A stretch of DNA of 64,000 bases from JARICQ01 sp964527205 (lineage in GTDB: Bacteria; Bacillota; Clostridia; Tissierellales; Tissierellaceae), in NCBI GenBank assembly GCA_964527205.1, contig CAZGQG010000003.1, positions 1 through 64,000 of the forward strand. The letters are read 5' to 3'. The notes below the pieces were generated by a model that saw only the letters and a program-made list of their open reading frames with translations, was not told the origin of the DNA and made no database searches. Within the stretch, counting starts at the first letter, position 1. Every line of letters starts with the position of its first letter. Shown here piece by piece: positions 7,120-16,433 of the stretch. The position numbers and the translations under genes are program-made.

Positions 7120-9210
7120 TTACTTCTTTTCTTCCCTTGGCAGTAGAGCCTTTCTAGATAGGTTAACTCTTCCCTGCTTATCAATTTCCATAACCTTAAC
7201 ATCGATTACATCTCCAACTGATAAAACATCTTCTACCTTATCTATTCTCTCTCTTGCTATATTTGATATATGAACTAAACCTTCCTTGCCATTTAATACA
7301 TCAACAAAGGCACCAAAGTTCATTATACGAGTAACCTTACCTGTATAAGTCTTGCCTACTTCTATATCTTCTACAATTTTTTCTATCATATCTATAGCCT
7401 TTTCTCCGTCTTCGAAGTTAACAGCAGCTATAAATACCTTACCATCATCTTCAATATCTATCTTAACCCCAGTTTCATCGATAATCTTATTGATTACCTT
7501 GCCTCCAGGTCCTATTATATCTCTGATTTTATCTGGATTAACTTCCATTTGATAGATCTTAGGTGCATGAGCAGAAACCTGGTCCCTAGCTACAGATATT
7601 TCTTCATTCATCTTGGATAAGATATGAAGTCTACCTATTCTAGCTTGTTCTAAGGCCTCTTTTAATACATCCTTGCCTATACCTGAAATCTTTATATCCA
7701 TTTGTATAGCTGTAATTCCTTCTTCTGTTCCAGCTATTTTAAAGTCCATATCACCTAGGTGATCTTCTAGACCTTGTATGTCTGCAAGTACTGCTAATTT
7801 GTCTCCCTCTTTAATAAGTCCCATAGCTATTCCTGCTACTGGTGCTTTTATTGGCACACCTGCATCTAATAGGGATAGGGAACTTCCACATACACTTGCC
7901 TGGGATGAGGAACCATTTGAGCTAAGAACTTCAGATACAAGTCTGATTGCATATGGGAAGTCCTCTTCAGATGGAATTACTGGTAGGAGTGCTTTTTCTG
8001 CTAAGGCTCCATGTCCAATTTCCCTTCTTCCTGGTCCTCTCATAAATCCAGCTTCCCCAACAGAATATGGTGGGAAGTTGTAGTGGTGCATGTATCTCTT
8101 TGAATCTTCTTCTCCTAGACCGTCTATCATTTGAGCATCTCTCATTACACCAAGAGTAGCTATGGTCATTACTTGAGTTTGACCCCTAGTAAATAAACCT
8201 GAACCATGAGCCCTTGGTAGAAGACCTACTTCACTGGTAATAGTTCTTATTTCATCAGCTTTTCTATTGTCTGGTCTATGGTTTTCTTCTACTATAAGTC
8301 TTCTTACTTCATGCTTTAACATATTGTCTATGGTTGCCTTTATGTCCTTTGCATTTTCTGGGTATTTCTCTATGAAATAATCTGTTATCTCAGTCTTAAC
8401 CCTGTCTATATTGTCATTTCTCTCTTGTTTCTCTACAGTATTTATAGCATTAACTAGGATGTCTTTTCCGAATTCTTCTATTTCCTTTTCGATTTCTTCA
8501 TCTGTCTTAGCTAGGTGGAATTCCATCTTTGGCTTTCCAACTTCCTCTGCTATGTCCTTAATAAATCTAGCTAGTCCCTTTATTTCTTCATGGGCAGTTA
8601 AGATTCCTTCTAGGATTACTTCTTCCTTAACTATGTCTGCTCCAGCCTCAACCATCATAATTGCCTCTTCTGTTCCTGAAACAACTAGGTCTAGGTCTGA
8701 CTCTTCTCTTTCCTGGCTATTTGGGTTTATGATAAATTCTGAACCCTTTCTGCCAATAGCAACTGCTGCTGTAGGTCCATCAAATGGTATATCGGATATA
8801 GAAAGTGCAATTGAAGAACCTAACATTGCAACTATCTCTGGTGCATTGTCCTGGTCTACTGAAAGTACAGTTAAGATTACCTGTACAGCATTTCTAAAGC
8901 CCTCTGGGAATAGTGGTCTTATAGGTCTATCTATAAGCCTACAAGCCAATACTGCCTTTTCACTTGGTCTACCTTCCCTCTTGATGAATCCTCCAGGTAT
9001 CTTACCTACAGAATACATCTTTTCCTCATAGTCTACACTAAGGGGAAAGAAGTCAATTCCTTCTCTTGGTTCCTTTGAAGCAGTAGCCGTTGCCAGTATA
9101 ACAGTGTCCCCGTATTGTACTAAACATGCTCCTCCTGCTTGTTCTGCAACCTTACCTGTAGTAACTATTAAATCTCTACCTGCTAATTTGTATACAAACT
9201 TCTTTTCCAT
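7120..9210 (-). CDS. pnp: Polyribonucleotide nucleotidyltransferase (PNPase)
   Basis: PNPase degrades RNA 3' to 5' by phosphorolysis and is a core component of the Gram-positive RNA degradosome. The 696-residue protein has the standard order: a first RNase PH domain, an alpha-helical linker, a second RNase PH domain (with GSGLFTRGQTQ and GFMRGPGRREIGHG), a KH domain carrying the GxxG loop in IIGPGGKVINKI, and a C-terminal S1 domain (GKTYTGKVTRIMNFGAFV). The start ATG has AAGGAGG at 8 bases. It follows rpsO as in many bacteria, with a hairpin between the two and a possible weak promoter (TATAAT at 9233-9238, no good -35). Confidence 0.97.
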   Translation of the reverse strand: MEKKFVYKLAGRDLIVTTGKVAEQAGGACLVQYGDTVILATATASKEPREGIDFFPLSVDYEEKMYSVGKIPGGFIKREGRPSEKAVLACRLIDRPIRPLFPEGFRNAVQVILTVLSVDQDNAPEIVAMLGSSIALSISDIPFDGPTAAVAIGRKGSEFIINPNSQEREESDLDLVVSGTEEAIMMVEAGADIVKEEVILEGILTAHEEIKGLARFIKDIAEEVGKPKMEFHLAKTDEEIEKEIEEFGKDILVNAINTVEKQERNDNIDRVKTEITDYFIEKYPENAKDIKATIDNMLKHEVRRLIVEENHRPDNRKADEIRTITSEVGLLPRAHGSGLFTRGQTQVMTIATLGVMRDAQMIDGLGEEDSKRYMHHYNFPPYSVGEAGFMRGPGRREIGHGALAEKALLPVIPSEEDFPYAIRLVSEVLSSNGSSSQASVCGSSLSLLDAGVPIKAPVAGIAMGLIKEGDKLAVLADIQGLEDHLGDMDFKIAGTEEGITAIQMDIKISGIGKDVLKEALEQARIGRLHILSKMNEEISVARDQVSAHAPKIYQMEVNPDKIRDIIGPGGKVINKIIDETGVKIDIEDDGKVFIAAVNFEDGEKAIDMIEKIVEDIEVGKTYTGKVTRIMNFGAFVDVLNGKEGLVHISNIARERIDKVEDVLSVGDVIDVKVMEIDKQGRVNLSRKALLPREEKK

Positions 9211-9274
9211 GCAATACCTCCTTGATACAATTATTATATCTTTTAAGTCTTTTTACTCCTCTTAATAAATCAAT

Positions 9275-9295
9275 AGAGCGGGATCTACCCGCTCT
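9275..9295 (-). terminator. rpsO-pnp intergenic hairpin
   Basis: AGAGCGGG pairs with CCCGCTCT (8-bp GC-rich stem, 5-base loop) two bases after the rpsO stop. The following minus-strand sequence, ATTGATTTATT, has only a broken T tract, so this is probably a partial terminator or a processing/stability hairpin. Confidence 0.65.
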
Positions 9296-9297
9296 TA

Positions 9298-9564
9298 TTA
9301 ACGTCTGATGCCTAATTTTTCAATTAAGGAACGATATCTTTCGATATCATTGTTTCTTAAATACTTCAATAAGCTTCTTCTTTGACCAACTAATTTTAAT
9401 AGTCCTCTTCTTGAGTGATGGTCTTTTTTGTGAGATTTTAAATGCTCGTTAATTGAGTTGATTCTATAAGTTAATATTGCTATTTGAACTTCTGTAGAAC
9501 CAGTATCTCCTTCGTGTAATGCATACTCATCAATGATTTCTTGCTTTTTTTCCTTTGTTAACAA
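9298..9564 (-). CDS. rpsO: 30S ribosomal protein S15
   Basis: S15 is a primary 16S rRNA binding protein that nucleates the 30S platform. The 88-residue length is exact for the family, and the conserved core TGSTEVQIAILTYRI, HSRRGLLKLVGQRRSLLKYL and the RYRSLIEKLGIRR end are intact. The start is a TTG at 9562-9564, preceded by GGAGG at 9 bases. The N-terminus MLTKEKKQEIIDEYA matches the family, so TTG is the genuine start. The gene has its own promoter and an untranslated leader of about 85 bases, which could carry an S15 autoregulatory structure. Confidence 0.97.
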   Translation of the reverse strand: MLTKEKKQEIIDEYALHEGDTGSTEVQIAILTYRINSINEHLKSHKKDHHSRRGLLKLVGQRRSLLKYLRNNDIERYRSLIEKLGIRR

Positions 9565-9650
9565 TTAAATACACCTCCAAAATTTTTAAATACTCCTAAA
9601 GCTATGTAATAGGTCGAGGTAACCTGAAACATTGCAAAAGGAAATCTATA
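9565..9650 (-). promoter_or_regulatory. rpsO untranslated leader (candidate S15 autoregulatory RNA)
   Basis: The predicted transcript runs about 85 bases before the TTG start. It contains AGGTTACCTCGACCT, which can fold AGGT on ACCT, and ends in GGAGGTG. S15 represses its own mRNA through such leaders in several bacteria. I recognise no specific Rfam consensus here, so the role is inference. Confidence 0.35.
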
Positions 9651-9656
9651 CTCTAT

Positions 9657-9685
9657 ATTTTATCACAAAGCTCTCCAGATGTAAA
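9657..9685 (-). promoter_or_regulatory. rpsO promoter
   Basis: The -35 TTTACA (9680-9685) and -10 TAAAAT (9657-9662) are 17 bases apart. The -35 lies immediately after the ribF stop codon. Confidence 0.75.
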
Positions 9686-9687
9686 TA

Positions 9688-10605
9688 TCAATCTTCCATT
9701 TGGATAGCTTTTACATCAGCTTCCATCTGACTTATTAAATCACTAACCTGATTAAATTTAATATCATCCCTTAAGAACTTTTTAAAACTCACCTCTATAG
9801 TCTTTCCATATATATCTCCCTGAAAATCCAGTATATAAGTTTCTATCTTAATGGTCTTATTATTGTTAAAGGTTGGATTATAGCCTATATTTGTGGCTGA
9901 CTTGTAGGTCTTGCCATCCACTTTTGTATGGCTATAGTATACACCTGTCTTAGGCAGAACATAATTATCCATTAATTCTATGTTAGCAGTGGGAAAACCT
10001 AGTTTGGTTCCCCTACTTTCACCTGTTATAACCTTGCCAAGAATTGTGTAGGGCCTACCAAGAGATCTTTCTGCTTCTTCTACCCTGCCCTCTCTAATAA
10101 GCTCCCTAATCTTAGAGCTGCTTACTACAGTTTCCCCATCCTTTATTGGATTAATAACCTTAAGATGGTAGTGGAAGTTTTTAGAAAGTTCCTCCAGGTC
10201 CTTAGTATCTCCTGAAGCCTTGTGGCCAAATCTATAATCAAAGCCTACTACTATTAGCTTTGTATTCATCCTATCTATTAAAATCTTTTCAACAAAGTCA
10301 GCTGGACTTAAGCTCATTAAATCCCTGTCAAATTCCATAATATAGACTAGTTCTACTCCTAGGCCTTCTAAAATCTCCAGCTTTTGATCCATGCTAATAA
10401 TGGACCTGGGAGTGTGCTTATCTACTAGGGATCTAGTGTGGTTGGAGAAAAGTAAAAGTGAGGGCTTTAAATTAAGCCTTCTAGACTCCTCCACCATGGT
10501 CTCTATTAAGCTCCTATGGCCAATATGAATGCCGTCAAAGTTTCCCAAGGCTACAGCTGTGGGAAATCTGCTTTCTTTGTAATTTGATAAATTTATCTTT
10601 TCCAT
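9688..10605 (-). CDS. ribF: Bifunctional riboflavin kinase / FAD synthetase
   Basis: RibF phosphorylates riboflavin to FMN and adenylylates FMN to FAD. The N-terminal nucleotidyltransferase half carries GNFDGIHIGHRSLI, and later SSSKIRELIREG. The C-terminal flavokinase half begins GKVITGESRGTKLGFPTANIEL. At 305 residues it has the normal bifunctional length. It is the last gene of the rimP-nusA-infB operon and starts 9 bases after truB; its ribosome site overlaps the truB TAG stop. truB-ribF adjacency is standard in Firmicutes. Confidence 0.96.
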   Translation of the reverse strand: MEKINLSNYKESRFPTAVALGNFDGIHIGHRSLIETMVEESRRLNLKPSLLLFSNHTRSLVDKHTPRSIISMDQKLEILEGLGVELVYIMEFDRDLMSLSPADFVEKILIDRMNTKLIVVGFDYRFGHKASGDTKDLEELSKNFHYHLKVINPIKDGETVVSSSKIRELIREGRVEEAERSLGRPYTILGKVITGESRGTKLGFPTANIELMDNYVLPKTGVYYSHTKVDGKTYKSATNIGYNPTFNNNKTIKIETYILDFQGDIYGKTIEVSFKKFLRDDIKFNQVSDLISQMEADVKAIQMED

Positions 10606-10614
10606 TAAATCACC

Positions 10615-11505
10615 CTATGTCAAAAGAACTTTATTCATTTTCATATATAATTCCTGATCAATCCTTATAATTTCTCCTATACCTATAAATCTATCCTTAC
10701 AATAAAGCTTGTAGGGCCTATCCTTCTGGAAGTCTACTGGATCATCTAATCTTATCTTCATTCCATTGATTAACTTTTTATAGTACTTGTCTTCCATGTG
10801 GAAAGCCTCCATATAATCCAAGGCCTTGTCCATGGGAAGGATTAGTTCTTCCAATTCTTCCAAACTTAACTTATCTATATAATCCAAACTATAGGAATCC
10901 TCAATAGTAAAGGATCCTGCTTGAGTTCTCATCAAGTAGGACATGTGGCCAAAGGTCCCAAGATCCTCACCTATATCATCACAAAGTGTCCTTATATAGG
11001 TTCCTCTAGAACATTTAACCCTATAGGTAATCAGCCTATTATCCACTATATTTAGGATTTCTATATGGTATATGGTAACATCTCTTGCAGGCCTTTCCAC
11101 TATCTTACCTTCTCTAGCAAGTTGGTATAATTTCTTTCCATCCTGCTTGAGGGCAGAATACATGGGAGGAATCTGTTTGATCTCTCCTAGATAACTCATT
11201 ACAGCTTGAACTATCTCATCCTCACTTACTCTTTTTTCAGAAGTCTCTAAAACCTCACCCTCTGAATCTAGGGTGTCTGTCCTCTGTCCAAGACTAATAT
11301 CCGCTATATATTCCTTGTCTTGATTTAGGAGATATTCTGATACCCGGGTAGCCTTGCCTATGCATATAGGAAGTACTCCAGTAGCCATGGGGTCTAGAGT
11401 TCCTGTATGTCCAATTCTCCTAATCCCAGTTTTTCTTCTTAGGATATTTACTACATCATGGGAAGTCATTCCCTTGGGCTTAAAAACATTTAGTATTCCA
11501 TTCAT
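10615..11505 (-). CDS. truB: tRNA pseudouridine(55) synthase
   Basis: TruB makes pseudouridine 55 in the T-loop of tRNAs and acts as a tRNA folding chaperone. The catalytic aspartate lies in GHTGTLDPMATGVLPICIG near residues 32-50. The KPKGMTSHDVV start, the YSALKQDGKKLYQLAREG block and CSRGTYIRTLCDDIGE are all canonical. Length is 296 residues. The ATG is preceded by AGGTGATGGG. It sits 8 bases after nrnA and just before ribF, in the translation-factor operon. Confidence 0.96.
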   Translation of the reverse strand: MNGILNVFKPKGMTSHDVVNILRRKTGIRRIGHTGTLDPMATGVLPICIGKATRVSEYLLNQDKEYIADISLGQRTDTLDSEGEVLETSEKRVSEDEIVQAVMSYLGEIKQIPPMYSALKQDGKKLYQLAREGKIVERPARDVTIYHIEILNIVDNRLITYRVKCSRGTYIRTLCDDIGEDLGTFGHMSYLMRTQAGSFTIEDSYSLDYIDKLSLEELEELILPMDKALDYMEAFHMEDKYYKKLINGMKIRLDDPVDFQKDRPYKLYCKDRFIGIGEIIRIDQELYMKMNKVLLT

Positions 11506-11513
11506 CCCATCAC

Positions 11514-12491
11514 CTATATAACCTTTTCTATTTCTTCAAGTAGATCCGCTTTGACCTCATCTATGCCAGCCTTGATTGTACAGCCAGCAGCCTTCTTGTG
11601 GCCCCCACCTCCAAAGATAGCACAAAGCTCTGCCACATCTACATATCTTTTACTTCTCATACTTACCTTTATTTCATCGTCCTCAAATTCCTTTAGGACT
11701 ACAGCTACTTCCACAGTATCTATATCCCTTACAAAGCTTACTATACCCTCTGAATCCTCCATACTTGCCCCAATTGATCTAAGATTGTCCCGAGTAATGG
11801 CTACTATGGCAAGCTTGTCATCAAAATAGGTCTCCAGAGTATCCAGGGTTTTTATAAATAGTTTTGTCTTTAGGAGGGATTTATTTTGCCAAATATTTAT
11901 ATTTATTTCTTCCTTATCTATGCCAATCCTTAGAAGCTCAGCTGCAATTAAATGGGTCTCCTCATCTGTATTGTCATACATAAAGCTACCAGTATCTGTA
12001 GATATACCTGTATAAAGACAGGTGGCAATGGACTTATCAAATTCTATGTCCAGGGCCTTTATAAGCTTAAATACAATTTCGCAGGTAGCTGCTGCCTTGC
12101 TGTCTACAATATTAATGTCAGAATAAAGAGTATTGCTAACATGGTGATCTATGTTGATTGTCCTCTTTGCCTTGGCTAGAAGCTCTCCATTATCTCCCAG
12201 TCTTTCCTCATCACTGGAATCCAAGCTTATGAAAAGATCTATATCCTCTCCATCATAATCCATGATCTTTTCTGATCCTGGAAGAAAGAGGAAATCCTTG
12301 GGTACATAGTCAGTCTTTAGAAAATATACCTTTTTCCCTATTTTTTCCAAGGCCAGTCCTAGGCCTAGAAGGGAACCTATATTGTCCCCATCTGGCTGAA
12401 CATGGGAAGCTAGATGAATAGTCTTAGCCTCTTCTATTGCCTTTTTAGTTTTCTTAAAGTTGGAAAGGATCTCCTTATTCATCTGATTCAT
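11514..12491 (-). CDS. nrnA: DHH-family oligoribonuclease / pAp phosphatase
   Basis: NrnA-type enzymes hydrolyse very short RNA oligomers and 3'-phosphoadenosine 5'-phosphate. The 325-residue protein shows the DHH domain metal motifs (SHVQPDGDNIGS, DLFISLDSSD, NIDHHVSNT) and a C-terminal DHHA1 domain ending in GGGGHKKAAGCTI. Two in-frame ATGs exist, at 12491 and 12482. The first has AAGGG at about 9 bases and is used here, giving a 17-base overlap with rbfA. Placement between rbfA and truB is common in clostridia and suggests a link to RNA turnover near translation genes. Confidence 0.92.
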   Translation of the reverse strand: MNQMNKEILSNFKKTKKAIEEAKTIHLASHVQPDGDNIGSLLGLGLALEKIGKKVYFLKTDYVPKDFLFLPGSEKIMDYDGEDIDLFISLDSSDEERLGDNGELLAKAKRTINIDHHVSNTLYSDINIVDSKAAATCEIVFKLIKALDIEFDKSIATCLYTGISTDTGSFMYDNTDEETHLIAAELLRIGIDKEEININIWQNKSLLKTKLFIKTLDTLETYFDDKLAIVAITRDNLRSIGASMEDSEGIVSFVRDIDTVEVAVVLKEFEDDEIKVSMRSKRYVDVAELCAIFGGGGHKKAAGCTIKAGIDEVKADLLEEIEKVI

Positions 12492-12861
12492 CTGAATTAT
12501 CCCTTATCTTCTTATCCTTTTTACTTACACTATCTATAAGCTGGGACATGTAAATGGCCTGCTCAATAGATTCATCTAGGTAAAAGACTGGCTCTGGGGA
12601 ATGTCTTAGGTTAATATTTGAACTGATTTCTTTTCTTATATAACCCTTGGCACTATTTAAACCTTCAATAGTTTCCTTTTTCTCAGCATCATCACCTAGT
12701 ATAGAAACATAGATCTTAGCAAAGCTTAAATCTGATGTAACTTCTACATTGGTTACTGAAGTCATAGTATTTATCCTTGGATCCTTTAGGCCATTAGCTA
12801 AAAGTTGGGAAACTACTTTTTTTACTTCCTCTGATATTCTATTAATTCTTTTCTTATTCAC
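12475..12861 (-). CDS. rbfA: 30S ribosome-binding factor A
   Basis: RbfA binds the maturing 30S subunit near the 16S rRNA 5' domain and is needed for late assembly and cold growth. The KH-like fold is recognisable from RINRISEEVKKVVSQLL, LKDPRI and FAKIYVSILG, and from IRKEISSNINLRHSPEPVFYLDESIE at the end of the core. The C-terminus adds a short charged tail. The start is GTG (12859-12861), preceded by AGAGGTG at 5 bases. It lies 10 bases after infB. The ylxP gene that intervenes in Bacillus is absent. Confidence 0.94.
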   Translation of the reverse strand: MNKKRINRISEEVKKVVSQLLANGLKDPRINTMTSVTNVEVTSDLSFAKIYVSILGDDAEKKETIEGLNSAKGYIRKEISSNINLRHSPEPVFYLDESIEQAIYMSQLIDSVSKKDKKIRDNSDESDE

Positions 12862-12871
12862 AATTTCACCT

Positions 12872-14896
12872 CTATTTTTGTACTTCCTTTAATATATAAG
12901 CTTCTAGTATATCTCCTTCTTTAACATCATTGTATCTTTCCAAGCCTATACCAGCTTCATAGCCCTGGGCTACTTCTCTTGCATCATCTTTAAATCTCTT
13001 AAGTGAGGATATAGCTCCTTCAAATACAACTACATCATCTCTTAATAATCTTATCTGTCCATTTCTAGCAATCTTACCATTCACTACATATATACCTGCA
13101 ATGCTGTTTCCATTAGGAAGTCTAAAGGTTTCCCTAACTTCCGCCCTACCTGTAACTTCTTCAACTATAGTAGGTGCATGCATTCCCTTTATTGCAGCTT
13201 GGATATCCTCAATTGCCTCATAGATTACCCTATAGGTTCTAATATCTACCTTTTCACTCTTAGCCACATCTACTGCATTCATATTAGGTCTAACATTAAA
13301 ACCTACTATAAGAGCATTGGATGCTGAAGCTAACATTACATCAGACTCAGTTATACCACCTACACCCTGATGTATTACATTTACATTTACTTCCTCAGTA
13401 TTAAGTTTTACCAGGGATTGTCTTAGGGCCTCTATGGAACCTCTAACATCACCCTTCATTACTATATTTAAATCCTTTAATTCTCCCATTTTAATTCTTT
13501 CAAATAGGTTGTCTAGGGATACCTTGTTTTCTGATCTCATAGTTCTAGATCTAATAGCAGTTCTGTTCTTATCAGCAACTGTTCTTGCCTGTCTCTCATC
13601 CTTTACCACATAGATAAGATCTCCAGCATCTGGAACATCTGATAGACCTAAGACCACTACTGGAACAGAAGGTCCTGCCTCATCTCTTGTCTCTCCCTTG
13701 TCATCAAACATAGCCCTTACCTTACCATAGCTAGTACCTGAGACAACTACATCTCCTATTTTCAAGCTACCTTTTTGAACCAGGATAGTTGCCATAGGCC
13801 CCTTTCCCTTGTCCAGTTGAGCTTCTACTACAATACCTATAGCTGGTCTATCAGGATTTGCCTTTAACTCCTGCATTTCAGCTACAAGTAGGACCATTTC
13901 CAGTAATTCATCTATACCTTCATTCTTTAGGGCAGATACTGGTACTGTAATAACATCTCCACCCCAGTCCTCAGGCATAAGACCATTGTCTACAAGGTCC
14001 TGTTTGATCCTATCTATATTGGAATCTGGCTTGTCTATCTTGTTAATAGCAACAATTATTGGCACCTCTGCAGCCTTTGCATGGGAGATAGCCTCAATAG
14101 TTTGAGGCATTACACCATCATCTGCTGCAACTACTAGGATAGCAATATCTGTAAGCTGTGCACCCCTAGCCCTCATGGATGTAAAGGCCTCGTGACCAGG
14201 AGTATCCAGGAAGGATATGTCCTTGCCATTTACCTTTACAGAATAGGCACCTATATGCTGGGTAATTCCTCCAGCTTCAGAGGATGTAACTCTGGTTTGT
14301 TTGATTGCATCTAGTAGGGAAGTCTTACCATGGTCAACGTGTCCCATTACAGTTACAATTGGAGCTCTAGGTGAAAGATCTGCAGGATCATCTTCAAAAT
14401 CTAGGTCTTGGATTTCTTCCAGGGCTTCGATTTCCTCTTCTGTTTCTATGTCCAGATCCACTTGATCACTATCAACTACAACCTTTATATCCAAGGCTTC
14501 TCCAACTATAACAGCAGTCTCACCATCTATTTCTTCATTCTGGCTTATCATTATTCCAAGTCCTATAAGTTCTGTAATGACCTGGGCTGGAGTAACACCA
14601 ATCTCTTCTGCAAATTCCTTTACTACTATGGTTTCTCCTATTTTAATAGCATCTTCATCATCTTCAAGCTCTTCTCCCTCTTGGAGAACTTCTTCATCTT
14701 GAAGATCCTCATCCAGGTCTTCCTCTGTTTCTTCTCCTGAATCAGTGAGCAGTGAAGTAATTAACTTTGCATCCTCATTTTCCACAGTACTCATATGGCT
14801 ACTTACTTCCATACCTAGTTCCTGTATCTTGTCAATTAATTCCTTGCTGCTAATATCTAAATCCTTTGCTAATTCATATACTCTTATTTTCTTCAT
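12872..14896 (-). CDS. infB: Translation initiation factor IF-2
   Basis: IF-2 is the GTPase that places fMet-tRNA in the P site and joins the subunits. Two N-terminal IF2N modules (RVYELAKDLDISSKELIDK and VKEFAEEIGVTPAQVITELI) flank a short acidic linker. The G domain follows with GHVDHGKT (G1), DTPGHEAF (G3) and NKID (G4), then domains II to IV. At 674 residues it lacks the long repetitive linker of larger IF-2s. The ATG has GGGGGT upstream. It follows rnpM after only 55 bases, leaving no room for the L7Ae-like ylxQ gene that normally separates them. Confidence 0.97.
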   Translation of the reverse strand: MKKIRVYELAKDLDISSKELIDKIQELGMEVSSHMSTVENEDAKLITSLLTDSGEETEEDLDEDLQDEEVLQEGEELEDDEDAIKIGETIVVKEFAEEIGVTPAQVITELIGLGIMISQNEEIDGETAVIVGEALDIKVVVDSDQVDLDIETEEEIEALEEIQDLDFEDDPADLSPRAPIVTVMGHVDHGKTSLLDAIKQTRVTSSEAGGITQHIGAYSVKVNGKDISFLDTPGHEAFTSMRARGAQLTDIAILVVAADDGVMPQTIEAISHAKAAEVPIIVAINKIDKPDSNIDRIKQDLVDNGLMPEDWGGDVITVPVSALKNEGIDELLEMVLLVAEMQELKANPDRPAIGIVVEAQLDKGKGPMATILVQKGSLKIGDVVVSGTSYGKVRAMFDDKGETRDEAGPSVPVVVLGLSDVPDAGDLIYVVKDERQARTVADKNRTAIRSRTMRSENKVSLDNLFERIKMGELKDLNIVMKGDVRGSIEALRQSLVKLNTEEVNVNVIHQGVGGITESDVMLASASNALIVGFNVRPNMNAVDVAKSEKVDIRTYRVIYEAIEDIQAAIKGMHAPTIVEEVTGRAEVRETFRLPNGNSIAGIYVVNGKIARNGQIRLLRDDVVVFEGAISSLKRFKDDAREVAQGYEAGIGLERYNDVKEGDILEAYILKEVQK

Positions 14897-14951
14897 ATAT
14901 ATACCCCCTATTATGAGTACAGGTAATATTTCTAATTACAATTTTATCTTC

Positions 14952-15209
14952 TTAAATCAATTGCCTTAGTTTTTCATATAAGTCCTTAGAGACCTTAGTC
15001 CTAAGAGCATTGGATAGTCTGTTTGCCTTTTCTGCCTGGTCTATACACTCTAGACTCTTGCATATATAGGCTCCTCTACCATTTGCCTTGCCCTGTAAAT
15101 CTATATCTACTTCACCTAGCTTGTTCCTTACTACCCTTACTAGCTCATTCTTAGGCTTTCTTTCACTACAAGATATACATTTTCTCAAAGGAATATTTTT
15201 ATTTTTCAT
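14952..15209 (-). CDS. rnpM: RNase P modulator RnpM (YlxR, DUF448)
   Basis: This 85-residue basic protein has the YlxR signature: RKCISC near the start, the RVV strand, GKANGRGAYICKSLEC, and a C-terminal helix. YlxR has been described as an RNA-binding protein that modulates RNase P in Firmicutes. It sits between nusA and infB, its standard position. The neighbouring ylxQ gene is missing. Confidence 0.9.
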   Translation of the reverse strand: MKNKNIPLRKCISCSERKPKNELVRVVRNKLGEVDIDLQGKANGRGAYICKSLECIDQAEKANRLSNALRTKVSKDLYEKLRQLI

Positions 15210-15239
15210 ATAATCACCTATAATCTTTTTTTACTTATA

Positions 15240-16421
15240 TTAATCTGCATCTTCTTCACTGTCTTCCTCTTCTATAGCTCTTTCATCTAGATCACTTTCC
15301 AAGTTTTCATCTAGATTTTCCTCTAAATCTAATTCCTCTTCTTTAGAATCCTCTAAGAGATCTTTTTCTTCCTCTTCCTTCATTAATTCTTCATACTGGG
15401 CTTCAGATTTAATATCTATCTTCCAGCTAGTTAGTTTGGCAGCCAGTCTTGCATTTTGTCCTTCCTTACCTATGGCCAAGGAAAGTTGATAATCTGGAAC
15501 TACTACCACTGCAGATTTTTGTTTTTCATCTGGAATAACCTTTACTACCTTTGACGGGCTTAGGCTATTTGCAATAAAAGTAGCTGGGTCATTGCTCCAG
15601 ATAACTATATCTATTTTTTCTCCCCTTAATTCATCTACTATTATCTTTACCCTACTTCCCTTAAATCCAACACAGGCTCCAAGAGCATCTACATTAGGGT
15701 CCTTGGAAAACACAGCAATTTTAGATCTTGATCCAGCTTCCCTGGAAATTGAATAGATCTCCACAACTCCAGTGTTGATTTCTGGAACTTCCAGTTCAAA
15801 TAATCTTTTAACAAGATTTGGATGGGATCTAGATAGGACAATCTGAGGACCCTTTGTGGTCTTCTTTACTTCTGATATAAGTACCTTTATCCTATCTCCC
15901 TGCTCATATTCCTCACCTGGTATTTGTTCTGTAGGTGGAAGGATTCCCTCGGTCTTTCCTAGGTCAATATATACATTGTTTCTATTGGTTCTTTGTACTA
16001 GACCTGTTAGGATTTCATTTTCCCTATTTATAAAGTCATCATAGATTACATCTCTTTCTGCATCTCTAATTCTCTGTATAACAACCTGCTTGGCTGTTTG
16101 TGCAGCTATTCGTCCAAAATCTCTAGGGGTAATTTCTATCTTTACCACATCCCCTATTTCATAAACCCTGTCTATGTCCCTTGCTTCTTCAAGGCTTATC
16201 TCTAGGTATTCATTTTCTACTTCTTCTACTACTTCCTTTAGTGCATATACATTAACTGCTCCTGTTTCCTTATCCATTATAACTTCTACATTTTGAGAAG
16301 CTCCAAAGTTCTTCTTGTAACTGGATATTAAGGCAGATTCTAGAGCTTCAAATATAATGTCTTTAGTGATTCCCTTGTCTTTTTCTATTTCATTTAGGGC
16401 ATCAATAAAATCTTCATTCAT
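15240..16421 (-). CDS. nusA: Transcription termination/antitermination factor NusA
   Basis: NusA binds RNA polymerase and nascent RNA, modulating pausing, termination and rRNA antitermination. The 393-residue protein has an N-terminal polymerase-binding domain, an S1 domain (ILTGLVQRTNRNNVYIDLGKTEG) and two KH domains (ACVGFKGSRVKIIVDEL and LAIGKEGQNARLAAKLT). The last 45 or so residues are strikingly acidic and contain no recognised domain. Start ATG has AAGGAGG at 8 bases. It is the second gene of the rimP operon. Confidence 0.96.
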   Translation of the reverse strand: MNEDFIDALNEIEKDKGITKDIIFEALESALISSYKKNFGASQNVEVIMDKETGAVNVYALKEVVEEVENEYLEISLEEARDIDRVYEIGDVVKIEITPRDFGRIAAQTAKQVVIQRIRDAERDVIYDDFINRENEILTGLVQRTNRNNVYIDLGKTEGILPPTEQIPGEEYEQGDRIKVLISEVKKTTKGPQIVLSRSHPNLVKRLFELEVPEINTGVVEIYSISREAGSRSKIAVFSKDPNVDALGACVGFKGSRVKIIVDELRGEKIDIVIWSNDPATFIANSLSPSKVVKVIPDEKQKSAVVVVPDYQLSLAIGKEGQNARLAAKLTSWKIDIKSEAQYEELMKEEEEKDLLEDSKEEELDLEENLDENLESDLDERAIEEEDSEEDAD

Positions 16422-16433
16422 TCTTATGCCTCC

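Noticed and set aside
8411..9031. 206-codon open frame on the plus strand inside pnp
   Set aside because: It is antisense to a fully conserved gene and its translation is low-complexity Ser/Ile/Leu-rich, as expected from the reverse of Glu/Lys/Asp codons. There is no ribosome site or promoter.
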